NCBI GenBank assembly: GCA_046484625.1
Contig: JAWOIO010000109.1
Coordinates: 16,694-80,693 of the forward strand
DNA length: 64,000 bases
DNA from: DASUAO01 sp046484625
GTDB lineage: Bacteria > Actinomycetota > Acidimicrobiia > IMCC26256 > PALSA-555
Direction: 5' to 3'
Positions 40,639-48,187 of the stretch are shown one piece after another (position 1 is the first letter of the stretch; every line of letters begins with the position of its first letter). Position numbers and translations under genes: made by a program. The notes under the pieces are model-generated. The model saw nothing but the letters and a program-made list of their open reading frames with translations, did no database searches and was not told the DNA's origin.

Positions 40639-42507
40639 ATGAAGCGATCCAAGCGTCTTTCTCGAGCGTTGGTCGGTGCCGGACTGCTGGCGCTCGCGGT
40701 GCTCGTGCCCGCAACGGCCATCGCGGCGCCGAACGGCACCGCTGGCTTCCTGGGGGGATCCGAGCAGATCACCCAGTTCGATGTGCAGCTCACCATCGAG
40801 CCGAGCGGCGACCTCCTCGTGCAGGAGACGATCGACTACGACTTCGGCGTCCTCTCGAGGCGCGGCATCTTCCGCGACATCCCGGTGCGCTTCGACTACC
40901 CGAAGAAGGCCGACACCGACCGGGTGTACCCGCTCGACGTGGTGTCGGTACGCACGTCGGAGGGCACGCCGGGCCAGTACACGTTGGAGGAGTTCACGCA
41001 GAACGGGATCGGCTACGACCGGATCAAGATCGGTGACCCGGACCAGACGATCACGGGCGAGCACCGCTACGAGATCACCTACCGGGTGCAGGGCGCACTG
41101 AACGGCTTCGACGAGCACGACGAGCTGGTGTGGAACGCGGTCGGGACGCAGTGGCCCGTGATCATCAACGACGTCACCGTCGAGCTGGTCGCGCCGGCCG
41201 GCATCACCGCGATCAACTGCGCCCAGGGCTCGTTCGGGTCGAACCTGCCGTGCGAGACCGCGTCGTTCGACCTCGACCTCGCGAGCTTTGCCCAGACCCA
41301 GCTGTTCCCGTTCCAGGGGCTGACCATCACGATCGGGTTGCCGAAGGGCGCCGTCCCGGAGCCCGAGCCGATCCTCGAGGAGCGCTGGACACCCGGCCGG
41401 GCGTTCGCCCTCAACGGCGGGACCGTCGGGGGTGCGGCCGTGATCGGGCTCGTCGGGTTCGGGGCGTTCTTCGCGGCGTTCGGCCGCAAGGCCCGCGACC
41501 GTCGGTTCAAGGGCGGCGCGGTCGACCAGACCTTCGGCGCCGAAGGCGGTGCCGACGAGCTGACGCCGGTCTTCGCCGAGAAGACCGAGACTCCGGTGGA
41601 GTTCGAGCCGCCCGACGACCTGCGGCCCGGGCAGGTCGGCACGCTCGTCGACTTCAAGGCCCACCCGCTCGACGTGACCGCCACGATCGTGGATCTCGCG
41701 GTGCGCAAGTACCTCGTCATCGAAGAGGTCGAGACGACCTCGCGATGGCTCAAGAACGACTGGAAGCTCACGAAGCTCGACAAGTCCGACGCCAAGCTCC
41801 TCGACTACGAGAAGGAGCTGCTCGCCGGACTGTTCAAGAGCGGCGACACCGTCGAGCTGGGCGACCTGAAGCAGAAGTTCGCGGCCCGCATGGCCAAGGT
41901 GCAGAAGGCGCTCTCCGACGACGCGAAGGCCCAGGGCTGGTTCACGCGCGACCCGAACACGGCCCAGCTCTCCACCGGGTGCCTGGGCATCCTCGTGCTG
42001 CTCCTCGGGATCGGCGTCACGGTCGCGCTGGCCATGTGGACGAGCCTCGGCCTCCTCGGGATCCCGCTGGTCCTGCTCGGTCTGTTCTGGACGTTCAGCG
42101 CTCGCTGGGCCCCGGCCCGCACCGCGAAGGGGAGCGCGCTGCTCCGGCGCACGAACGGCTTCCGGCGCTTCATCGAGGAGTCGGAGAAGGAGCGGGCGCG
42201 CTTCGCGGAGCGCAAGAACCTCTTCTCGGAGTACCTGCCCTACGCGGTGGTGTTCGGCGCCACCGAGAAGTGGGCGAAGGCGTTCGCCGGCCTCGACGGT
42301 GAGCCGCCCGACACCAGCTACTGGTACCGGTCGAACGTGCCCTTCCAGTACGTCGCGTTCTCGCACGCGATGGACGGGTTCGCGACGACCACCGCGGGGA
42401 CGCTGACCTCGACGCCACCGTCGACCTCGGGCTCGAGTGGCTTCTCCGGTGGTGGCGGTGGCTCCTCCGGCGGTGGTGGCGGAGGCGGAGGCGGGGGCTC
42501 CTGGTGA
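40639..42507 (+). CDS. DUF2207 membrane protein
   Basis: 622 residues. Signal peptide (first 30, ending TAIAAPNG), an external beta-rich domain with the DUF2207 motif RRGIFRDIPVRF, one membrane helix at about 255-275, a cytoplasmic winged-helix-like region (DDLRPGQVGTLVDF, VDLAVRKYLVIEE), two more helices at about 450-490, and a Ser/Gly tail ending in a run of glycines and SW. The Gly-rich end is typical of the family. Function unknown; cell-envelope role likely. Confidence 0.88.
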   Translation: MKRSKRLSRALVGAGLLALAVLVPATAIAAPNGTAGFLGGSEQITQFDVQLTIEPSGDLLVQETIDYDFGVLSRRGIFRDIPVRFDYPKKADTDRVYPLDVVSVRTSEGTPGQYTLEEFTQNGIGYDRIKIGDPDQTITGEHRYEITYRVQGALNGFDEHDELVWNAVGTQWPVIINDVTVELVAPAGITAINCAQGSFGSNLPCETASFDLDLASFAQTQLFPFQGLTITIGLPKGAVPEPEPILEERWTPGRAFALNGGTVGGAAVIGLVGFGAFFAAFGRKARDRRFKGGAVDQTFGAEGGADELTPVFAEKTETPVEFEPPDDLRPGQVGTLVDFKAHPLDVTATIVDLAVRKYLVIEEVETTSRWLKNDWKLTKLDKSDAKLLDYEKELLAGLFKSGDTVELGDLKQKFAARMAKVQKALSDDAKAQGWFTRDPNTAQLSTGCLGILVLLLGIGVTVALAMWTSLGLLGIPLVLLGLFWTFSARWAPARTAKGSALLRRTNGFRRFIEESEKERARFAERKNLFSEYLPYAVVFGATEKWAKAFAGLDGEPPDTSYWYRSNVPFQYVAFSHAMDGFATTTAGTLTSTPPSTSGSSGFSGGGGGSSGGGGGGGGGGSW

Positions 42508-42576
42508 GCCGCCACCCGGTCGCGGCCGCGTCCGGGGGTGCTCGGGGGGAGGAAGGCCGGCCCGACCTCGACTATG

Positions 42577-42596
42577 TGGTATCCGTTCAGATACCA
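42577..42596 (+). promoter_or_regulatory. Operator-like palindrome overlapping the -10 of the XRE gene
   Basis: TGGTATC-CGTTCA-GATACCA, seven-pair perfect arms around six bases. The right arm overlaps the -10 hexamer TACCAT (42592-42597), six bases before the ATG at 42604, so a bound repressor would block the polymerase; autoregulation by the XRE protein is the obvious guess. Confidence 0.65.
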
Positions 42597-42603
42597 TCGG
42601 ACC

Positions 42604-42921
42604 ATGGACGCTGGCACGCTGCTCCGTGAGGCCCGCGCCCGGGCCCGACTGTCCCAGCGCGAGCTGGCCCGCCGCGCGGGTACCTCCCACGCCACCCTCT
42701 CGTTCTACGAGTCGGGCCGGAAGATGCCGTCGTACGCGACGGTCGCCCGGATCGTGCGGGCCGCCGGGTTCGTTCTCGAGTCCGACCTCGCCCCCGTCGC
42801 CGGCGGTGCCGACCGCGCCGCGCGCGGCCGCGAGCTCCTCGAGGTGCTCGAGCTCGCCGAGCTGTTCCCGGCCCGCCACGAGCACACGCTGCCCTATCCC
42901 GCCTTCGGCCGCCTCGGATGA
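42604..42921 (+). CDS. XRE-family helix-turn-helix protein, putative antitoxin
   Basis: 105 residues from the ATG at 42604. N-terminal HTH: LLREARARARLSQRELARRAG then TSHATLSFYESGRKMPSY, a full Cro/CI-type domain. The C-terminal 40 residues (about 65-105) are likely a partner-binding tail. The nucleotidyltransferase gene overlaps its stop by four bases (ATGA). Order (regulator first), coupling and the palindromic operator all fit a type II or type VII-like toxin-antitoxin module. Confidence 0.75.
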   Translation: MDAGTLLREARARARLSQRELARRAGTSHATLSFYESGRKMPSYATVARIVRAAGFVLESDLAPVAGGADRAARGRELLEVLELAELFPARHEHTLPYPAFGRLG

Positions 42922-43469
42922 GCCTCGCCGCGAAGATCGTCGCCGTGCACGAGGCGCTCGACCGCTCCGGGATCCCCCACGCGTTCGGTGGCGCCCTCGC
43001 GCTCGCCTGGTGCACCCAGCGGGCCCGGGGCACGATCGACATCGACCTCAACGTCTTCGTCGAGCCGGCCGGCGCGGCTGACGTCCTCCGCTCACTGCCG
43101 CGCGAGGTGCGCCGCTCCGGGACCGACGCTGCAACGCTGGAACGGGACGGGCAGATCCGCCTGTGGTGGGACGAGACCCCACTCGACGTGTTCCTGAACA
43201 CCACCCCGTACCACGACGACCTGGCCCGCCGGACCCATCGCGAGCCGTTCGCCGGTGCCGAGGTGCCGTTCCTCGGCTGCACCGACCTCGCGGTGTTCAA
43301 GGCCTTCTTCGACCGGACCAAGGACTGGGCCGACCTCGAGGAGATGGTCGGCGCGGGCACCCTCGACCGCGAGGCCGCGCTCGGGATCCTCGTCGAGTAC
43401 CTCGGCCCCGACGACCCACGGATCGTCCGCCTTCGCGAGCTCCCGGCCGCGGCTCTGGGGACTCCCTAG
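42918..43469 (+). CDS. Nucleotidyltransferase-fold protein, putative toxin
   Basis: 183 residues. N-terminal HEALDRSGIPHAFGGALALA then T-I-D-I-D-L: the GG (24-25) and D-x-D (Asp41, Asp43) of polymerase-beta-type nucleotidyltransferases. A later acidic position is unclear. C-terminal part CTDLAVFKAFFDRTKDWADLEEM is typical of AbiEii/MenT-like and DUF-type NTases encoded behind HTH proteins. Toxins of this type add nucleotides to tRNA ends; the match is to the fold, not to a proven toxin. 3' end overlaps the convergent gene by four bases. Confidence 0.68.
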   Translation: MSLAAKIVAVHEALDRSGIPHAFGGALALAWCTQRARGTIDIDLNVFVEPAGAADVLRSLPREVRRSGTDAATLERDGQIRLWWDETPLDVFLNTTPYHDDLARRTHREPFAGAEVPFLGCTDLAVFKAFFDRTKDWADLEEMVGAGTLDREAALGILVEYLGPDDPRIVRLRELPAAALGTP

Positions 43470-44479
43470 GCGGCCGCGCCGACCGGCTTCCCGTCGACCA
43501 TCTGGTCGAGGTACTCGGACAGGCCGTACCCGACCTTGCCGTCGCAGCGCCACTCGGTCATCCCCTCGGAGATCCGGGTGACGAGCTGGTCCCCCTCGGG
43601 TGTCGTGCGTCGGTTGCGCAGGGGGATGAGCGACTGCACCGTTCCCTCGATGACGTGCTCGACGTCGCCGACCTGCGCGACCGCGCGGATGCGCTCGTGG
43701 TACAGGTCGTCGGTCGCCCACTCGGTCTCGATGGTCGCCCCGGTGAGGTACGAGTACGCGCCGTCCTCGAGCCAGACGCCACCGATGCGCTGCGATCCGT
43801 CGCGCGCGGTCACGATCGAGACGACGAAGCCGCCGTCGTCGCCGAAGTTGCCCGTCAACCAGCGGTACCACCACGGCGACTGCCAGAACCGGGGCCCCCA
43901 GGAGTGGTCGCGCAGCCCGTAGCCGTCGACGACCCACTCCTCGTCGCCCACCCGGACGGTGCCGCGCCCACCGACATGCTGCTCGTAGTGACCGCGCGCG
44001 AAGCCCTCGCCCGGCTTCTCGGCGATCGGACTGCCGTCGTCGTTGACGGGCTCGCCCCCGAGCATGGGGGAGATGCCGCGGTAGTCGAGGTCGACCGCGC
44101 ACTCCTCCCACGGGTTCTGGGTGAACGCGGTGCGCGGGTCGGCCATCTCGAGCGGTCGCTCGAGCACGCAGATCTTCCCGTGGTAGGAGGCCCGAAGGGA
44201 CTCGAACGGCTCGACGACCTCGAAGCGCATGCCGCCGGCGTCGAAGGCGTCGTTGTGCGTGATCTCGGGCCGGTGGTACGTGAACGCGACGCGCCCGTCG
44301 GGGAGATAGAGGCAGGTGGTCATCTCCGCGTAGCCCTCGTTGGCGCGGTTGCCCAGGCGGAGGAAGCCACCGAGGCGCTCCGCCGGGTCGTACACGTTGA
44401 AGTACATGCTCTCGTTGAAGTTCGAGGCTTCTTCGAGTGGGTGCATGTACTCGTCGGCCGGGTCGAGGCGAAGGCGCAT
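43466..44479 (-). CDS. DUF7064-like (AttH/CrtC-like lipocalin) protein
   Basis: 337 residues. Beta-rich with many tryptophans; the motif VDGYGLRDHSWGPRFWQSPWWYRW is that of a group annotated DUF7064/DUF7065, related to CrtC/AttH-type two-lipocalin proteins. Entry MRLRLDPADEYMHPLEEASNFNESMYFN is also group-typical. No signal peptide. Often located with CoA-ester genes; the methylacyl-CoA racemase is next, divergent. Enzyme activity not known. Confidence 0.62.
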   Translation of the reverse strand: MRLRLDPADEYMHPLEEASNFNESMYFNVYDPAERLGGFLRLGNRANEGYAEMTTCLYLPDGRVAFTYHRPEITHNDAFDAGGMRFEVVEPFESLRASYHGKICVLERPLEMADPRTAFTQNPWEECAVDLDYRGISPMLGGEPVNDDGSPIAEKPGEGFARGHYEQHVGGRGTVRVGDEEWVVDGYGLRDHSWGPRFWQSPWWYRWLTGNFGDDGGFVVSIVTARDGSQRIGGVWLEDGAYSYLTGATIETEWATDDLYHERIRAVAQVGDVEHVIEGTVQSLIPLRNRRTTPEGDQLVTRISEGMTEWRCDGKVGYGLSEYLDQMVDGKPVGAAA

Positions 44480-44485
44480 GCCGAG

Positions 44486-44491
44486 ACCCTA
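44486..44491 (-). promoter_or_regulatory. -10 element TAGGGT (leaderless)
   Basis: TAGGGT six bases before the ATG at 44479, minus strand. Confidence 0.5.
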
Positions 44492-44569
44492 GCGACCCCG
44501 ACCGTCCGGCTGAACGGCACTAGGTTCTGACGCCGACGTCAGGTGTCGCCGAACGATGAGGGGTGTTGC

Positions 44570-45712
44570 GTGGCCGGTCCGTTGGCAGGGGTGAAGGTCG
44601 TCGAGCTCGTCGGGATCGGGCCGGGGCCGTTCGCCGCGATGCTGCTCGCCGACATGGGTGCCGACGTGGTGCGCGTGCACCGGGCCCAGTCGGTCGAGCG
44701 GGGCTTCGACCCCGGCGGCGTGCCGATCATGGATCGCAACCGCCGCTCGATCGGCGTCGACCTGAAGCACCCCGAGGGGGTCGAGACCGTGCTCGGGCTC
44801 GTCGAGCGCGCCGACGCGCTGCTGGAGGGGTTCCGGCCCGGCGTGACCGAGCGCCTCGGCGTGGGCCCCGACGACTGCCTCGCGCGCAACCCGAAGCTGG
44901 TCTACGGCCGGATGACCGGGTGGGGCCAGGGCGGACCGCTCGCCGATGCGGCCGGCCACGACATCAACTACATCGCGCTCGCCGGCGCGCTCGCGCACTT
45001 CGGTCGCGAGGGCCAGAAGCCCACGCCGCCGCTCAACCTCATCGGCGACTTCGGCGGCGGCGGGATGTTCCTGGCGTTCGGTCTCGTGTGCGGGATCCTC
45101 GAGGCACGCACGTCGGGGAAGGGACAGGTCGTCGACGCGGCCATGGTCGACGGCGCCGCCATCCTCATGGCGTTCGTGTGGGGGATGCAGGCGTTCGGCG
45201 CGTTCAACGAGGAGCGGGGCACGAACCTGCTCGACACCGGAGCTCCGCACTACGACACGTACGAGACGGCCGACGGCCAGTACATCGCGCTCGGCGCGCT
45301 CGAGGCGCAGTTCTACGCGGAGTTCCTCGAGAAGACCGGTCTCGCGTCCGAGGACCTGCCCACCGTCGCCGACCAGGCGAACTGGCCCGTCCTGCGGGAG
45401 CGGTTCACCGCGCTGTTCAAGTCGAAGACCCGCGCCGAGTGGTGCGACCTCCTGGAGGGGAGCGATGCGTGCTTCGCGCCGGTGCTCCCGATGAGCGAGG
45501 CGGCCCGACACCCCCACATCACCGCGCGGGGGACGCTCGTCGAGTTCGAGGGTCTCACCCAGCCCGCGCCCGCGCCCCGCTTCTCGCGCACGAAGCCCGA
45601 GCTTTGGCGTGCGGCCCCGACGCCCGGCGAGCACACCGACGAGGTGCTGACCGAATGGGGCTTCGGTGCCGACGATGTCGCGCAGCTCCGCGAAGCGGGA
45701 GCGATCCGCTGA
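44570..45712 (+). CDS. Alpha-methylacyl-CoA racemase
   Basis: 380 residues from the GTG at 44570, chosen because the product then starts M-A-G-P-L-A-G-V-K-V like its family and GAGGGG stands before it; an in-frame GTG at 44543 adds nine unlikely residues. CaiB fold with racemase residues: His130 in AGHDIN, Asp160 in NLIGDFGGGG and Glu245 in GALEAQFY, matching His126/Asp156/Glu241 of the mycobacterial enzyme. Epimerises 2-methylacyl-CoAs for beta-oxidation of sterol side chains or branched fats. TGATG overlap with the SDR behind it. Confidence 0.88.
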   Translation: MAGPLAGVKVVELVGIGPGPFAAMLLADMGADVVRVHRAQSVERGFDPGGVPIMDRNRRSIGVDLKHPEGVETVLGLVERADALLEGFRPGVTERLGVGPDDCLARNPKLVYGRMTGWGQGGPLADAAGHDINYIALAGALAHFGREGQKPTPPLNLIGDFGGGGMFLAFGLVCGILEARTSGKGQVVDAAMVDGAAILMAFVWGMQAFGAFNEERGTNLLDTGAPHYDTYETADGQYIALGALEAQFYAEFLEKTGLASEDLPTVADQANWPVLRERFTALFKSKTRAEWCDLLEGSDACFAPVLPMSEAARHPHITARGTLVEFEGLTQPAPAPRFSRTKPELWRAAPTPGEHTDEVLTEWGFGADDVAQLREAGAIR

Positions 45713-46713
45713 TGCGCGAGCTCGGGAAGAGCACGACGACCGACGAGGTCCTCGATGGTGTCGACCTGAGCGGTCGGCGCGTGGTGATCACCGGAGCGGC
45801 GAGCGGGTTGGGGCGCGAGACCGCCCGAGCCATGGCAGCCCACGGCGCTTCGGTCACGGTGCTGGCCCGCAGCGCGGAGCGCGCGGCGGGCGCGGTGGCC
45901 GAGATCGAGGCGCTGGTCCCCGGCGCCGAGGTGGAGCCGGGGGTGGTCGACCTGGCGGATCTCTCCACGGTCCGCTCGTTTGCCGACGACTACCTGGCAT
46001 CCCGCGACGCGGTGGACGTGCTCATCAACAACGCCGGGGTGATGGCCTGTCCGTTCGGCCGGACCGTCGACGGATTCGAGACCCAGTTCGGGACGAACCA
46101 CCTCGGTCACTTTCTGCTGACCGCGCGCCTGGCGCCGGCGTTGCTCCGAGGTACCTCACCGCGAGTCGTGACGCTGACGTCGGCCGGCCACTCGCGCAGC
46201 GACGTCGATCTCGAGGACCCGAACTTCGACACGACCGAGTACTCGCCCTGGGTCGCGTACGGCCGATCCAAGACGGCGAACGCCCTGTTCGCCCGCGAGC
46301 TCGCTCGACGCGCCGGGCCGCGTGGGCTGCTGTCGTTCTCGGTGCACCCGGGCGGCATCCTCACCGACCTCGGTCGGCACCTCACCGAGGAGCTCATGAA
46401 CGAGATGGCCACGTTCGCCAAGGCACGCGCGGCTGCGGCAGGCGACGCAGGTGAGGACGCTTCGGGTGACGATGCGGCGGCATTCGGATTCGAGTGGAAG
46501 ACGATCGAAGCAGGCGCGGCCACCCAGGTGTGGGCGGCGACTGCTCCGGAGCTCGCCGAACACAACGGCGCGTATCTGGCCGACTGCGGGCTGGGAGTGC
46601 TCGGCGGGGACCCCGGGGTGAATGGGTTCCTCCCGTATCTCCTCGACGACGACCACGCCGAGACGCTCTGGGACCTGAGCGAGGAGCTGGTCGGCACACC
46701 CTTCGTGCTCTAG
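45712..46713 (+). CDS. Short-chain dehydrogenase, retinol-dehydrogenase-like
   Basis: 333 residues. VVITGAASGLGRETARAMAAHGASV, VDVLINNAGVMACP, TNHLGHFLLT and catalytic VAYGRSKTANALF: a complete SDR of the RDH/WWOX-like class with an extra C-terminal section (TIEAGAATQVWAATAPEL). NADP enzyme, substrate unknown. Coupled to the racemase by a one-base overlap, so probably in the same pathway. Confidence 0.87.
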   Translation: MRELGKSTTTDEVLDGVDLSGRRVVITGAASGLGRETARAMAAHGASVTVLARSAERAAGAVAEIEALVPGAEVEPGVVDLADLSTVRSFADDYLASRDAVDVLINNAGVMACPFGRTVDGFETQFGTNHLGHFLLTARLAPALLRGTSPRVVTLTSAGHSRSDVDLEDPNFDTTEYSPWVAYGRSKTANALFARELARRAGPRGLLSFSVHPGGILTDLGRHLTEELMNEMATFAKARAAAAGDAGEDASGDDAAAFGFEWKTIEAGAATQVWAATAPELAEHNGAYLADCGLGVLGGDPGVNGFLPYLLDDDHAETLWDLSEELVGTPFVL

Positions 46714-46732
46714 CCAGCCCTCCTCGGTGCAG

Positions 46733-46781
46733 GAGTTCGTCAACGCGTTGCGCGCCCGAGTTGAGCGCGTCGACGGAACTC
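46733..46781. terminator. Bidirectional hairpin between convergent genes
   Basis: GAGTTC...GTC..ACGCG pairs with CGCGT..GAC..GAACTC, about 14 pairs with one bulge and one mismatch. Sits between the SDR and purK stops. No U-run on either side, so termination is inferred from position. Confidence 0.4.
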
Positions 46782-47952
46782 AGGCTCCTCGCGCGACCCC
46801 GGTGAACAGTTCCGGTGCCGCATCACGGAGCCGGTCGAGCCGCTCGTCCAGCGTCGCGGTGTCGGGCGCAGTCACGGTGACGTGGCCGACCTTGCGTCCG
46901 GGACGAGCGGCCTTGTCGTAGTCGTGCAGGTGTGTCCCGGTGACGCCCAGCACGGCATCGCGGTCGGGCATCGCGCCGATGCAGTTCACCATCGCCGACG
47001 GCCCGCGCGTGTCGGCGGAGCCCAGGGGCCAGCTCAGCACCGCACGCAGGTGCTGCTCGAACTGACTCGTCTCCGCGCCCTCGATCGTCCAGTGCCCGGA
47101 GTTGTGGACGCGGGGCGCGAGCTCGTTCGCCAGGAGTCGCCCTTCGTGCTCGAACAGCTCGACGGCGAGGACCCCGACGTAGTCCAGGTCGTCGAGCAGC
47201 CGGTGCGCGATCCGCTCACCCTCGGCCTGGAGGTCCGCGGTGGTCGAAGGTGCGGGCGCGCGACTCACGCGAAGGATGCCGTCGACATGGGTGTTCTGCA
47301 CGAGCGGGTAGCAGGCGGTCGCGCCGTCGGTTCCACGCGCCGCGAGCACCGACAGCTCGCGGTCGAACGGGACGAGCGCCTCGAAGATCAGCGGCGCGCC
47401 TCCGAGCGCCTCCCATGCCGCGTCGACGTCACTCGGTGCACGCAGCACGTGCTGGCCCTTGCCGTCGTACCCGCCGCGCCGCGTCTTGAGCACGCCCGGC
47501 AGGCCGACGGCCTTGATCGCGGCGTCGAGTCCGGCGCGGTCGTCGACGGCAGCGAAGTCGGCAGCGTCGATGCCGAGCGCGCGACACGTCTCCTTCTCGG
47601 TGACGCGGTCCTGGGAGACCTCGAGCGCGCGGGGTGACGGGTGCACGGGAGCCGTCTCGGCCGCATGGCGAGCAGCGTCGGCAGGAACGCCCTCCCACTC
47701 GTACGTGACCACCGTCGCACCCTCGACGACCCGGTCGATGGCCGATCGGTCATCGAGTCCGCCCGTCACCACCGGTCCGACCGCGGCGGCGGGCGGCGCA
47801 GACCCGGGATCGAGGAACCGGAAGCGCAGCGCGAGCGGGATCCCGGCGACACCGAGCATGCGCCCGAGCTGACCGCCACCGAGCACCGCCACGTGCCCCC
47901 GGACCTGAATCCGGTCCGGCGGCAGGTCGGGACGGGCATCCGGCGCGCTCAC
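46780..47952 (-). CDS. purK: N5-carboxyaminoimidazole ribonucleotide synthase
   Basis: 390 residues from a GTG. ATP-grasp fold: HVAVLGGGQLGRMLGVAG, VVTYEWEGVP, KTRRGGYDGKGQ and LANELAPRVHNSGHWTIEG, with SQFEQHLRAVLSWPLG at the end. Converts AIR, bicarbonate and ATP to N5-CAIR in purine synthesis. purE is not next to it in this window. Divergent from gltB. Confidence 0.94.
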   Translation of the reverse strand: MSAPDARPDLPPDRIQVRGHVAVLGGGQLGRMLGVAGIPLALRFRFLDPGSAPPAAAVGPVVTGGLDDRSAIDRVVEGATVVTYEWEGVPADAARHAAETAPVHPSPRALEVSQDRVTEKETCRALGIDAADFAAVDDRAGLDAAIKAVGLPGVLKTRRGGYDGKGQHVLRAPSDVDAAWEALGGAPLIFEALVPFDRELSVLAARGTDGATACYPLVQNTHVDGILRVSRAPAPSTTADLQAEGERIAHRLLDDLDYVGVLAVELFEHEGRLLANELAPRVHNSGHWTIEGAETSQFEQHLRAVLSWPLGSADTRGPSAMVNCIGAMPDRDAVLGVTGTHLHDYDKAARPGRKVGHVTVTAPDTATLDERLDRLRDAAPELFTGVARGA

Positions 47953-48150
47953 GTCGTGTGGTCTACCGCACCTGGAGCACGGGGAACGATCCTCGGATCC
48001 ACCACGGGGACCGGTAGTCTGCGAGGTGCGACAGCGTCGTCGCCCCATCCCCCAGCCTCCGCACCCGTCGGTGCCCCGTTCCGGGCATCGAGACGCGGTC
48101 GGAGGTTCGAAATCGGGTCGCTGACGACGCATCCTCGTCGTCCTCGACTC

Positions 48151-48168
48151 GTCCGACCCCGGTCGGAC
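48151..48168 (+). promoter_or_regulatory. Palindrome close to the gltB start
   Basis: GTCCGACC-CC-GGTCGGAC, eight-pair perfect arms, ending 20 bases before the GTG and just ahead of the GAGGAG ribosome site. Could be an operator or, as RNA, a hairpin near the ribosome site. A TAGTCT at 48014-48019 might be the -10 of a leadered transcript. Confidence 0.45.
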
Positions 48169-48187
48169 CCAGCGCCGAGGAGATCGA

